Assembly: GCF_040802235.1 (NCBI RefSeq)
Contig: NC_133170.1
Span: 50,477,501 to 50,541,500, forward strand
Reading direction: 5' to 3'
DNA length: 64,000 nt
DNA from: Manis javanica
Lineage: Eukaryota; Chordata; Mammalia; Pholidota; Manidae
How positions within the stretch are numbered: position 1 is the first letter of the stretch; every line of letters starts with the position of its first letter. Below, piece by piece: positions 23,793 through 34,620 of this stretch. The position numbers were made by a program, and so were the translations under genes. The notes beneath the pieces are model-generated. The model was not told the origin of the DNA. It made no database searches and was given only the letters and a program-made list of their open reading frames with translations.

Positions 23793-24042
23793 GTGACATT
23801 GGAAATGCTCTAAAATATTTCATCTGACCCCATTTAAATTAACAAAAATGATTACACTATACCAATGCCTAAAATCCAAAATGGGAGGGTGAGCATGGGG
23901 CAAGCGGTGCGGGGCTAAGGCAGGTCATATCTAAGCCAAGTTGCTCAGACGCAGAACTTTCTTGAGGAAATGTTCCCCAGAGAGGTCACACCAGCGTGCT
24001 GTCTGCAGCAAGAGCTCTCCAGCCGGGAGCTTCAGTCTGGCA

Positions 24043-24057
24043 CCACCAAGGGGCGCT
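24043..24057 (+). promoter_or_regulatory. candidate CTCF-binding motif
   Basis: CCACCAAGGGGCGCT differs at one position from the strong CTCF core CCACCAGGGGGCGCT. It lies in a locally GC-rich patch of the NEK10 5' intron, about 10 kb downstream of the presumed NEK10 promoter in gene sense. Confidence 0.55.
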
Positions 24058-24489
24058 CTGGAGCGCAGAGCTTTCTAGGCCTGAGGGGAGGGGACAGGCT
24101 TTCTTACGCCTGTGTCCTTCAGTCACTGGAGGAGGGCCCTGAGGGAGGTCCTACCCTCCAAGCACTCCTTGCTGGGGCAAAGTGCCTCCAGTAGTTCAGG
24201 GAGAGTTCTCCAAAAGAAAGAGACACAGGAAGTGGTTAGTGGAAGAGAAAGAGCACGGGAGCCAAATACGGGGACACATGACAGCCCTAAGGGATGAGCG
24301 AGGCTCTGGGGGGAGCGGTCATGTCATCCACTGCCATCACCAACCCTAGGGAAGAGCTGTGGGTGACAGGATTCGAGAATTTTCTCTGTGGATGCCCACT
24401 GAGCAGAGGCTGCGGCAGTAGCCGGCAGCGACCCCGTCTAGGCCTTTCCTCTGCCTCACCTCTCCACCACTTCGGTGAGTGCTTCGCTC

Positions 24490-24765
24490 AGCTCTTGTCC
24501 CCTCTCCCTGGCCCACTCCATTTCTGCCATGCTGGCTTTCTCCCTCGCCCATGAACATGCCAGCCTCATTCCTGCAGAAACTCTTGGCACCTGGGCATCT
24601 GGTTCCCTCTCAATCCTCAGGATGGCTCCTTGGTGTCATTCAGGTATCAGCACAGATAACTGCTCCTCAGCCAGGGCTCCTCTGATGAACCCCTGCAACC
24701 TATCCGTGCTCTCAGACTCATACCACACCATGTCACCTCCTTTCAGAGCTCATCAACATTGGTAA
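24490..24765 (+). repeat. LINE-2 fragment
   Basis: A CT-rich body with 'tggcccactccatttctgcc' and 'ggtgtcattcaggtatcagc' follows the ORF2/3' part of L2. It is old. Confidence 0.5.
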
Positions 24766-26988
24766 TCCTCTTGGCCCCTACTCATTCTCCAGGAGGGAAA
24801 TTAAGAGTTCTATGTAAGATAATATTCATGAACAGTGCTTTTCCAACTATTTGTAATTTTTTTTTCTTTTTCTTAATTTCCAATCTATTACACACCAATA
24901 CTTTTGGTCTACATTCTGTTCAGCAAGATAAATCTACTGATCATGTGCTTGGATATCATGGAATTATTGAATCACTGTTAACATTTCTAAACACTTACTC
25001 TCAATCTGTACTTATCTCCTCATGGACCAGTAACATACCGTCTGAAGACCACCAGAACAGCAGCGGCCTAGATAACTGAAGTACCTCCTTTCAAAAACAA
25101 CATTGTTGCCACAGACCTTAGCTGATTCTCCCCGAACCACTGCCCTAAGCACAGGGACCTGGGGGACTAAGCACGGAGTTGTCAATTCCAGAACAACCAG
25201 GACAGGGCAATAGGAAGCCTGGAGGTGAAGGCCATGGCCAAGAACGTAGGGCTGAATGAGGCTCCCCACCTAAACCCAGAAGTCCTACTCTTCTGAGGTC
25301 CTGTGTACAGTTTCATTTGAGAAAAGTCTCCTGCTGCTAAGAACCAAAACAACACCACTCATTTTCTGACATTTATTTTACGGAGGAGATGAGGCCACGG
25401 AAATCACAGCACTTGCTACATGAGCACTTGCACTCATGCGGATTTTCCTTTGATTCTGAAATTTAATACGTTTTCTTAAAAAGGGAGTGAACACAGAAGT
25501 ACAAGATTTCATATGAAATCTAAATTCCTATCACTATAATTAAGAACAGGAACTTTCAGTATCTCTCCTTTGTACACCTGAACACTATCTCAGAAGGGAG
25601 AGGAAAGGTCTATCCATGCCTCGCAGAATAGCCAGCTGGGTTTGGGGTTTACAGCCCTAGTCAAGTACAGACGTAATCACAGTTCTGACTCATCGTTGAG
25701 TTTTTTAATCCATTTTTTAGAAAGAAATTCCCAAAGTAATTCTTATCTTCTGGTGTCCTTTGAAATGTGCGTTAATGCTAAACGACGTCCCCAGAGACGT
25801 ACACCTCATTTACTCACGATCTCTTGGTGATTCTAGGGTAGACGCAAATGACAAAGAAAGAAATCCATACCGTGGTAAAATTACCTAATTTACTGTAACT
25901 AATCTAAATTGTGCAATATAAACCCACTAACTAAATAACATGGTGAGTATTTGTGATACAGTTTTCAGATTCTTTAGCCCAGAAGTTCTTTTTTATTTCA
26001 CAGTTGCTTTAGCTACTCAACAGATCCTTAAATAGCTTCATCTTTACATGGAGGTAAGTACAAAAGACAGAAGGCATTTGATTAATTGGGAAGTAACTTC
26101 AAATCCCACCAGTACCTTTTTTCTGTACTAATCTCTGAGTGTGCATCTTTCTAAATATGTCATTTTATTTACTACATTTACTAATAGCTAAGAGAACAGA
26201 ACTTAGAAAGTAATAATAGTAAGATGGTTGAGCATGACTAAACTTAATTACCACTTTGGCTGTATCAGATTTATTACTCTGGAAAAGCACTGAAAGAAAC
26301 TGTTGTGAACTCTACCACAAAAGGAAGTTAGAACTCCCTTGTACTGACAACAGGGAGTCCTTGCTTCCTTTGATGGATTATTGTTAGCTTCTATCATAGA
26401 TGACAAGTTGCAGTTCTGTGCTTATATAGACATGAACAAAGAAATCCAGAGAACTTTCAGCAACATACCTAGCTGGCAATGAAAATTTTAAAAATAATTT
26501 CTCCAATTTCTTTACTGTTTTCATTTCTTTTTCCTCAAAATTACTTTAACAGTGGTTCTTTGGGGGAAAAAAAGTGGCTAAAATAAGACAGAATGTACAT
26601 AAAGAATTACAATGAGAAATAAGAAAACTGTGAAAATGCGTAGTTAAGTGTTAACTTCTTAATCTTGATAACTGTCCCATGGGAATGGGAGATGCTAACA
26701 GGGGAAAATGAGTGAAGGGTAATGGGAACTCGCTATACTACTTCTGCAGATTTATGTAAGTCCAAAATTAAAGTCCAAATAAACACTTAAAAATGCATTG
26801 GCCACTCAAACAGTTTAGTGAAAGTTCTTTGAGAATAGAGAAAGTGTTTTCTTTTCACAAAACATAATTACACTGAACCTCACAGGTATGTGGCACATGG
26901 TCTATTCAAACTGGTTGTGTTTCGGAAAACTATATACCCTGCACAAGAAGCATCAAGTTAAATTGGTCAAATTACTGGGGAATGAAAG

Positions 26989-27009
26989 ACACAAACACAC
27001 ACACACACA

Positions 27010-27063
<54 letters not shown>
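26989..27063 (+). repeat. compound microsatellite (CA)n(CT)n
   Basis: About 11 CA units pass directly into about 25 CT units, ending at TTTC. It is likely to vary in length between individuals. Confidence 0.97.
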
Positions 27064-27064
<1 letters not shown>

Positions 27065-27477
27065 AAGGTAAAATGATAAAAAAGTCAAAGAACTCCTAGA
27101 AACATGGCTTGCTTAGACCTATTATAGCACAAAAAGGAAGTCTGGTCCTCTAAACTGCAGGCTTGATTTGATTTCTTTAGATTACTTTGCTATTGCTCTT
27201 CAATGGAAGTATGTGTGGAGCCCACAGAACAGAAACAGTTACTACAACAAAGAACCTTAGGGAAAACCTAGCATAGAGGGTCTAACACCTTCCAGACCCA
27301 GGAACAGAATGTAATAGGACAGGCACGGAGATGATGAGGGAAGTAGGGGAGGGAGGGGTTCACTCAAATCTGAGAAGGCATACCCTCCCTATAAGGATTC
27401 AAAATCACATTTAAAATGAAGCAAAACAGAACACCTGCCTGGGACAAACAGATCTACAGGTCATCAGTTACAGATCA

Positions 27478-27600
27478 TGATTCAATGCCCTTTACTTAAC
27501 ACCATAGGAAACTCAGGCCCAGAAAGGGAAAGGGTGTCCAAGGCCCCACAGCACCCTGAAGAGGAGAAGGAAAACAGAGCCCAGTTCCCCTTCAGGGTCT
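27478..27600 (-). repeat. MIR, antisense, partial
   Basis: 'ccataggaaactcaggccca' and 'gaaagggaaagggtgtccaa' match the antisense MIR core. Confidence 0.5.
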
Positions 27601-28754
27601 GAATCTGATGGAAGTGGCAAACTCTGGGGTAGATGCAAAAGCCAGAAATTGTTGCCATCGGCACTTAGCCTAGGGCAAAGGGAGATGGAACAATTGGGGC
27701 TTGCATAACCACAGCTCCTGGGCCTGGGCGTGCTCACAAACACCCATTCATCACGGGTCCCTCGTGTGAAATAGGTAGGTGGTGTATTTCAATATCATCA
27801 TACATTGGGAAACAAAGACGCAGTTGCTACAGGACCTCCCGGGGTGGAGTGTGTTGCCAGCCACCTAAGGGCAAGTAGTGTCATGGCCTTGCTCTTGAGT
27901 CGGTACACTTGACCCCTTCTTGTGCAAACAGTTTATAGGTTAAACAATTTTCTATTTTCTATTTAAACAAATACTTGGGGGTAAAAAGAATGAAAATTTC
28001 TAATAGGATTCCGACTGCCTCTCACTCATTCCCCTAATATTTATTGACCATCTGCCTTAAGTTAAACACTCCTTTGTAAGTCTGCCTTCGTTTTCCTCCT
28101 CTGCCAACACTAATCCACGTCAGATGGATGCTGCTCCAAAATCAGCTAGAATGTGTAGCAACAGACACCATTATAATGTCTTATTTTCAAGCTTTATTCC
28201 CATTCAAATTCATCTCTTTTGTGATCAAGGGAAATACCTGCAGATATGAATGTAGTTTCGATGAATGCCCTCAGCTGCACTGTGTGCTGACATGTGACTT
28301 GTCTGCGTGTGGGCTTGGCGAGGCTGCTAACTCAACTCTTCACATGGTTTATAAAGTGTCAGAAGAAATGAACCTGGGACCCAGATTGTAAGCAGATCTC
28401 AGAAAGCAAGAAAGATCCAGATGATAAGAAGGAAGAATTTATGTTAACCAATCAATAAAAATAACTAAAGGAGTCGACCAGATTTCTCTTTTCTCATTGG
28501 CCCCAAACACAGTAGGATTACATTCTGTTTCCTGTTTCTGTGTGAGAGCGAAAAGTGACAATGATATTCATTCCTTCTTTCAAGAAATAATTACCGAGCC
28601 CCTCAAACACGCCAGGCACCATTTTATCGCCCGCCTGAACTACAGAAACCACTTCCTAACCGGCTGCCCAACTTCCTGTTTTTCCCTCCTCCCAAGAATA
28701 AGAAATCTGTCCTTCACACACAGCAGTAAAAGCACCCTTTTTATGGTTCAAATC

Positions 28755-29060
28755 TGATTAGTTAAGCTTTTATGGGCTTCCCATTTCTCTCAGGATAAAA
28801 GCAAAAAATCAACAAGGCCTGTGAGTTGGTCTATGAGATGATGCTTCTACCCCACTAGCTGGCTCCACTTCCACCTGGCCCTGAATTCTAGCCCCAAGCC
28901 TGCTTCTGCTGGACACCCCAAGACCTTTTTACCACTGGACTCAAGGACACGACTGGTTACAGAGGGGCCTGTAATCCTCATCCATTATGTCTCAATCCAA
29001 GTATCCATTCTTCAAGGAAATTTTCACTGACCTAGATGGGGCCACAGTCCCACCAGGCAC
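28755..29060 (+). repeat. LINE-2 fragment
   Basis: 'cccatttctctcaggataaa', 'cacttccacctggccctg' and 'aaggaaattttcactgacc' are L2 blocks in order. Confidence 0.6.
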
Positions 29061-29624
29061 TGCCTTGCAACTCTTAATAAAGGGGCACTTTCAGGCAATA
29101 ATTCAATAAGTACACGTCTGTCTCCTTTAGGCCACTGTGAATCAGTCAGGGATAAGGATGACAGACAATTTGTTCATCCCAGCAACCAGCACATTAGTTT
29201 AAGACAAAAGAAGTATTCAGTTTGATTGCTGAATGAACGGAGGAAACGAATAAACAAAGCCCTAGTGAAACATGCCTGGGAAGTGCCAGGAATAACTGGA
29301 GTGTCACCGTTTAGATATGGAGAGTAAAGATACAGAAAAAACTATCAGCAAATAAATCTGCCCCAGCTGTTACAAAATATGGGTTTGTCAAAAATCTCTT
29401 TATACACAAGAAAGCCACAAAGAAGTAAATAAGATAAATTCATGTTAACTATGGAGACTATCTCAAGTCTATAGTTTCCTAAAGGAAAGATGGGTATTCA
29501 CATTTATGTCACGTGTAGCATACGCATGCTCACTATATGAATGCTGTGGTCTCCACTGAGGAGGGTGTACAGATTTGGGAACGTGAATTCTTCTGGTTAC
29601 ACTGCGGGAATGTAGTCAAAAGGA

Positions 29625-29840
29625 GAAAAAGTGGTGCAGGAGACCTGGTTTCCACTTGCCCACCGACTGACCTTGGAAAGTCCCTGGACCTCTCCAATTA
29701 TTAGTGTCTTCATTTACCAAAAAACACAAGGAACAATATCCCCATTATAAGGTGGTATTTGGAACTAAATAAGACAAAACCTCTCTAAAACTGTCAATGG
29801 GTATAGAAATATAAGTAACTGTTATTATGATAGCTATTAT
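29625..29840 (+). repeat. MIR, sense
   Basis: 'acctggtttccacttgccca', 'ccttggaaagtccctggacc' and 'gtcttcatttaccaaaa' follow MIR order. Confidence 0.7.
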
Positions 29841-29984
29841 AAATATTATTGTTGTAATATTATTGTTCAATTTGAAGAGCTTGTCATGTCTATTTTAAAT
29901 CATTTGCCTACATTCACTGACTGATTTATTGATAGCAAATATTAGACATAAAATTTTAAAGTTTTATTTTCAATGTCACAGTTT

Positions 29985-30260
29985 TCATTTTATTTTATTT
30001 CTACTTCTGTTTAAAAAAATATTTTCTAATATTCATTAGGATTTCTTTATGACCCATGGGCTATTCAAAAGTGAGTGCTTAATTTCTAAATCTCTAGGGA
30101 TTTTCTAACAATAACATGTAAAATTTATTTATAGTTTAAATCGACTGTGTTCAAATAACATATTCTGTCTTGTTGCTATTCTCTGTATGGTTCATGAACC
30201 CAATAATAGCAGTAACATTTGGGAGCTTGTTGGACATTCTAATTTTTTCTAAACCTAATA
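29985..30260 (-). mobile_element. antisense LINE-1 ORF2 fragment (old)
   Basis: 'tttatgacccatgggctatt' and 'tttctaaatctctagggatt' are complements of a well-known L1M ORF2 stretch. It is truncated at both ends. Confidence 0.6.
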
Positions 30261-30269
30261 CAATTTAGG

Positions 30270-30640
30270 GTTTACTATTATAAGCACTTTGGTGAATTCA
30301 TTTACTCCTTAAAACAATCCTATGAAGTGGGCAGTATTGTATCTCCAATTTACAGATGAAGGAACAGAGCCACTGAAAAGTTAAGTAACATTGGCTGAGA
30401 TCTCATATCTAGGAATAATAACAGCAATAAGGAGAGTAAATGCTGACATGGTGCCTGCCCTGGCCGGCTCTGCGCTAGTGCATGCCACACATTAACTAAC
30501 AGAATTCTAACAAACAGCAGCTATCGCCACTGTCCTTATTGTACAGAGGGGGGAACTGAGGGTAGAGATTAAATAATTTGTCCAGGGCACAGAGCTGGTA
30601 AGTGGCAGAGCAGGAGTTCAGAGCCAGCCAGAGCTTTCCC
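30270..30640 (-). repeat. two antisense MIR copies
   Basis: The first copy (about 30270-30415) has 'acaatcctatgaagtgggca' and 'acagatgaaggaacagagcc'. The second (about 30430-30640) has 'gagctggtaagtggcagagc' and 'gaactgagggtagagatta'. Confidence 0.8.
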
Positions 30641-31354
30641 CAGTAATCTAATATACTGATTCTTGTTTATTGGTGGCATTTTTTCCAGCTCTCTGCTCAC
30701 CTAAGTGAATTTTCTAGGTAAATGCTTACCACTTTCATAATCAACTATTACATCATACACACATTTCTTAAATTAATTAACAATTCCCTTTTATGAAAAT
30801 ACACTAAATGCCATGTAAACTTTTTCCTAATGGTCCTGGGTCACTGTTGTGGTGCTGTGTTTTATCCGTTCTGCTCTACTTTTTATTTTAGTCTTTATAG
30901 GAGAGTTTTTTAGTCTCTTTTCTAGCTATGAGCCAGCTGATGGTCATTTTGTCACGCTCTGCTGAGGGCTGTGAAACTGGAACCCTCGCCAATTGGGACT
31001 TCCCTAATGTAAGGTGTGATGAGCTCTGAGTTGGTGCCAACTCTATAAACTTGAGTGCATTATCTTTATTATGACTATTGCATATTTCCACTGAGATGAG
31101 GGTAAGTCTGGCCTCTGGATAAGTACTCGTAATGAGAAATCATCTCTACTGTTCAGCACTCAAGTTCATTTTTTTAAATCATCATACATGTCTGGCATAT
31201 ACATGAGTATGTTTAAAGTTCACTTTCCTATGGAAGAGCAAGCCTTGCAAAAACCTAAGTCACATATCTTCTACCTGAGCTGACACTTTCTATTCCCCAT
31301 CCTGCTATATTTATATGTTTACTTGTCTCTCTCACCAATGCAGAACTTAATACA

Positions 31355-31560
31355 AATAGCTAACATTTATATGGTACTTCCTATGTACCCACCACAGTTC
31401 TAAGAAATGTGTCCATACTGATTCATGTAATATTCACAACAACTCCACTTTACAGGTGAGGACGCTGAGGTGTAAAGATGAATTAACTGGCCACAGGTAC
31501 TATATCCAGCAGTGGGGGGCTGGGATCTGAAACCAGGCAATCTGGCTTGAGCAATGGTTC
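31355..31560 (-). repeat. MIR, antisense
   Basis: 'ctaacatttatatggtactt', 'ctttacaggtgaggacgctg' and a final 'ggcaatctggcttgagc' define it. Confidence 0.8.
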
Positions 31561-31659
31561 TATGGACTCGGCTCTACTATCTGAGAACATAAGTTCTAAA
31601 GGAACAGTGACTTTGCTTTGTCACTGCTGAATGCCCAGGTGCTCAATAGACATTTTGTT

Positions 31660-31850
31660 GACTGCCCAGCTCCTCTCCTTCAGTTTACCCTGACTTAGCC
31701 TCAAAGTTTGTCCCTGACAGGCAGAGTAACATTCCAGCCCATTCTTTCACCTACTGAAGACTTTCCTGGATGCAGTTTCTTCTGACCCACCCTTATCTGG
31801 CATGGAGCCTTGGACCCATCAGAATGGTCAATAAATACTCATCAAACGAA
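31660..31850 (+). repeat. LINE-2 fragment
   Basis: A CT-rich L2 body ends with 'tcaataaatactcatcaaac'. It is old. Confidence 0.5.
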
Positions 31851-32035
31851 TTAGTCTTTTATGTATATCGGAGCTGTTGACAAACACAAAGGTTTGGAAT
31901 CAAATAGTATAATGTGATCAGGTAGTAGGAGGATGTCCTAAAAATTGCACTTGACTGAATTAAAAGTTGATTTTGATCTTTAGTGAGCTGTGGGAATTTC
32001 ACTATTCCAAACTTCAGCGTGTTTCTTTTTTGTTA

Positions 32036-32520
32036 AGACTAACTTCTTAAGGCAGTTTTAGGTTTCTGACAAATTTGAAAGGAAGGTGGAGAGATTTCCC
32101 ATATACCTCCTGCCCCTCAATGTACGGAGCCTCCCCTATTATCAATATCATATGGTATTTCCACTGCCCTAAAAATCCTCTGCTCTTTGCCTATTTATTT
32201 CTCTGCGACCTCCAGCCTCTGACAACCACAGATCTTTTTTACTGTCTCCATTGTTTTACCTTTTACAGAACGTTATGTTGTTGAAACCCTACAGGATATA
32301 GCCTTTTCAGGCTGGCTTCTTTCACTTCATCATATGTACTTAGGGTTCCTCCATGCTGTCCTCATGACTTGACAGTTCATTTCATTTTAGTGCTATATAA
32401 TATCCTCTTGTCTGGCTGTATCAGATTATTTATCCATTCGCCCACTGAAGGACATCTCGGTTGTTTGCAGATATGGGCAATTGTGAGTAGAGCTGCTACA
32501 AACCTCCATGTGAATGTTTC
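32036..32520 (-). mobile_element. antisense L1M 3' fragment
   Basis: 'ggcagttttaggtttctgac' through 'actgccctaaaaatcctctg', 'ttttcaggctggcttctttc' and 'ggacatctcggttgtttgca' is the complement of an old L1M 3' region. It is continuous over about 480 bp. Confidence 0.85.
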
Positions 32521-32544
32521 TATCTTTTAAACATGTGAAAATAT

Positions 32545-32740
32545 ACTACATATAAGGCACTGTGCACTTGAGATGGATTATGCACATTCAGTCTTTAAGA
32601 AATTCCTATCAGGTAGGTGCTACTATTGGCCCATTGTACAGATGAAAAAAAGCTGACTAGAGGCTAAGTAATTTACTGTGGGCCACAGAGATAAACCTGG
32701 AGCTAGTATGTCTAATTCCAAAGTTTAGCTCTTACAAACT
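32545..32740 (-). repeat. MIR, antisense
   Basis: 'atcaggtaggtgctactatt' and 'ccattgtacagatgaaaaaa' are the antisense MIR core. Confidence 0.75.
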
Positions 32741-33039
32741 GTGTTGTATACCATTTTCCATTTTAAACTTATGCCATGTAACAACAGCTGCCATCATAAT
32801 GATTATGTATGAAATACAGACTGTGAATTGAAATAGTTGCCAACTGCTATGGGTCTTGAAATCAAAGTAAAACCTGTAAATTCAAGACTCAGCTTCTATA
32901 AGCAAAAGCTTCATTTTTTCTTCATTTTTTCATTTTCAAAGTTATTTCTGACTTCTCTGGAATGAGGAGGCCATGTAAAACAGTAACTTCACATTTTAGA
33001 GATTCATTCATTTAACTAGTATTTGTTGAGCCCATGTCA

Positions 33040-33740
33040 TGTGGTTGGTAGTGTGACAGAGACAACAAATGAGGAGTAAGAGAGTGTAGAGGAAGCAGAA
33101 AAGTAATCGGAACACAGAAAATGACTGGGGAGGGAGAGCAGGGTTGGGCAGGGTGCAAAAGTGGAGTTCGTTGCAGGCAGTGTGTGCAACAGGTGAGATT
33201 ACTACACAAGAAAGAGAATGTGCCAATACTGGGATCAGCTTTCATCTGTGGATGGAGGACCTAACTAAGGAGTTTGGGATAGGATAATGGGGAATCTTGG
33301 CAGGAAGTAAAATGCTCTTACGTGTTTTTAGAAAGATCAATCTAAAAGTAGCGGGGAAAATGGATTAGATGGGGCAATGCCTGAATCAAGGAAGCTGCAC
33401 GGGTGTTGAATTTAAATAACAGTAGAAACTGTAACATATTGACTATGGAGACAGTGATGTGGGAGTTGATTTGACAGCTATTAAGAAAGTATATAGCCTT
33501 GATAATTGATGGGAATGCAGAAGAGGTGGTGTCAAAGATATTGCCCAGAATGTGTTTTTGGTGACTGAATAGACAGTGGCGCCCAAGATAGGGAGTCTAA
33601 GGGGGAGGCAGTCCGGTGGGGGTGGGGAATGGAGGTGGGACATGGTATGTAGCCTTGCATATGTATGCAGTTAACTGGCAGTTGGATTCTGGGGTCCAGA
33701 GCTTCGTGGAGGTGGAGGCTTTCCTGAAGGCATACGGTGC
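33040..33740 (+). repeat. old dispersed repeat, same family as 1-470
   Basis: The blocks fall in the order of this repeat: 'tagaaagatcaatctaaaag', 'gtgtttttggtgactgaata', 'gacagtggcgcccaagatag', then 'ttaactggcagttggattct'. The part at 33493-33645 has a second copy at 34761-34892, on the other side of the CpG island. Confidence 0.55.
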
Positions 33741-34017
33741 CTGACGATATGGAGTGGACAGGCTCCCCACGTGCGGCGAGGGGCAGTCAAAGCAGCACCA
33801 CACATGGGAACGGCACAAAAGCGAACCCCGTAAGGGCGTGCGTGAATGAACCTCCAGTGGCGTCGGAGCAGATCGGAAGAGACGGACTCAGGCTCCAGGT
33901 AACCAGAACAATTCCTTCATCGAACTGAGAGGACCATCAACCACCGCTGGCACTTTCCCACCATTCACATCCGCCCAACACCAAGCATCGGTTCAAGGCA
34001 GGCTCACAGTGACTCAC

Positions 34018-34370
34018 CTACCACGACAGCCCACACTCGCTTCCCCTGCCTCGAGCTCAGCTCGAGGGGAGCTGCCTCCGAGGCCCCAGGCCCCCGGGGC
34101 CTGTGGGCGACTCCCTGGAGCCCAGCCGCACCCCGCGCGCCGGCACAGGAACGCCCGCCCCTGCCCCTCACCGCCCGACGGAGGCTCCCTCCTCAGGCCG
34201 AGCTCGAAACCGTCCTTCTCATGGCCGCTGCTGCAGTCGCCGCTGCTCCGGATCGGGGGGCAGTCCTGCCGTCCCCCAGCCCACTCCCGGTCCCCTCGAC
34301 CTCGGGGACACCACGGCCAGCAGCACCGTTGGTTTTCAATCAAATCCTGCTCTAGGCCACCAACCGGCCC
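34018..34370 (-). other. NEK10: probable NEK10 non-coding first exon
   Basis: Within the CpG island the minus strand has an excellent splice donor, TGGTAG/GTGAGT, whose last exon base is 34018. It is the best donor in the island and faces the start-codon exon at 21119-21229. The upstream edge is only a guess: reverse CCAAT boxes at about 34378 and 34422 suggest that transcription starts at about 34300-34370. The exon would be untranslated. Open frames of about 120 codons occur on both strands here, but they reflect GC richness. The assignment rests on position next to the NEK10 5' end and on human synteny, not on transcript evidence. Confidence 0.5.
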
Positions 34371-34474
34371 TGGCTGAACCAATGCCTACCCTTCTTCTTC
34401 CGCCTGGCCGGGACGCCGCAGCCAATCAGGAAGAGCCGCGCTGCGGGTTGCGAGCGCCTTAGCGACGGGTGACG

Positions 34475-34510
34475 CCTGCTTCGCGGTTGCCACCTGCTTC
34501 GCGGTTGCCA
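34475..34510 (+). repeat. perfect 18-bp tandem duplication with X-box-like half-sites
   Basis: CCTGCTTCGCGGTTGCCA occurs twice head to tail (34475-34492 and 34493-34510). Each unit ends with GTTGCC, the left half of the RFX X-box. After the second unit the sequence continues ACAGCAGT, so 34504-34517 reads GTTGCC-AC-AGCAGT, four of six matches to the right half-site RGYAAC. Confidence 0.9.
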
Positions 34511-34620
34511 CAGCAGTCAGAGACCGCGCACGGCTTCAGCCCCAAGGCCGCAAGCTGCAAGAGGAAGGAAGAGTGCGGAGGCCACTACCCAAACTTAGCT
34601 AGCCTACTTGTGAGGAACGC

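Larger units (their letters stand above)
21230..34017. other. NEK10 5' intron, about 12.8 kb
   Basis: This interval lies between the start-codon exon and the presumed first exon in the CpG island. Further non-coding exons could exist but cannot be recognised without transcript data. It holds an ERV LTR (21880-22260), a CTCF-like motif (24043-24057), LINE-2, MIR and antisense LINE-1 pieces, and a long CA/CT microsatellite (26989-27063). No protein-coding exon was seen. Confidence 0.7.
33960..34620 (-). promoter_or_regulatory. NEK10: CpG island, probable NEK10 promoter
   Basis: This is the only CpG-dense stretch outside repeats in the window; CG dinucleotides are frequent from 34020 to 34560, in contrast to the flanks. 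It has CCAAT in plus orientation at about 34378 (aaccaatgcc) and 34422 (agccaatcag), C-rich GC-box-like runs (cgcccctgcccctcaccgcc at about 34153), and a perfect 18-bp tandem duplication at 34475-34510 that contains GTTGCCA. No TATA box is obvious. NEK10 transcription would run toward lower coordinates. SLC4A7 ends about 2.5 kb upstream on the same strand, so the island is not its promoter. Confidence 0.75.

Noticed and set aside
24294..24765. Several overlapping plus-strand frames
   Set aside because: They coincide with a LINE-2 fragment and no exon boundaries are seen.
26989..27063. Microsatellite-spanning open frame with Leu-Ser repeats
   Set aside because: A dinucleotide repeat always gives an open frame; not a gene.
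33890..33905. Plus-strand donor-like CAG/GTAACC near the CpG island
   Set aside because: No plus-strand exon or acceptor could be linked to it; both known genes are on the minus strand.
34009..34462. Overlapping open frames of about 120 codons on both strands in the CpG island
   Set aside because: High GC depletes stop codons; frames overlap on both strands, are Pro/Arg/Gly/Ser-rich, and match no protein pattern.
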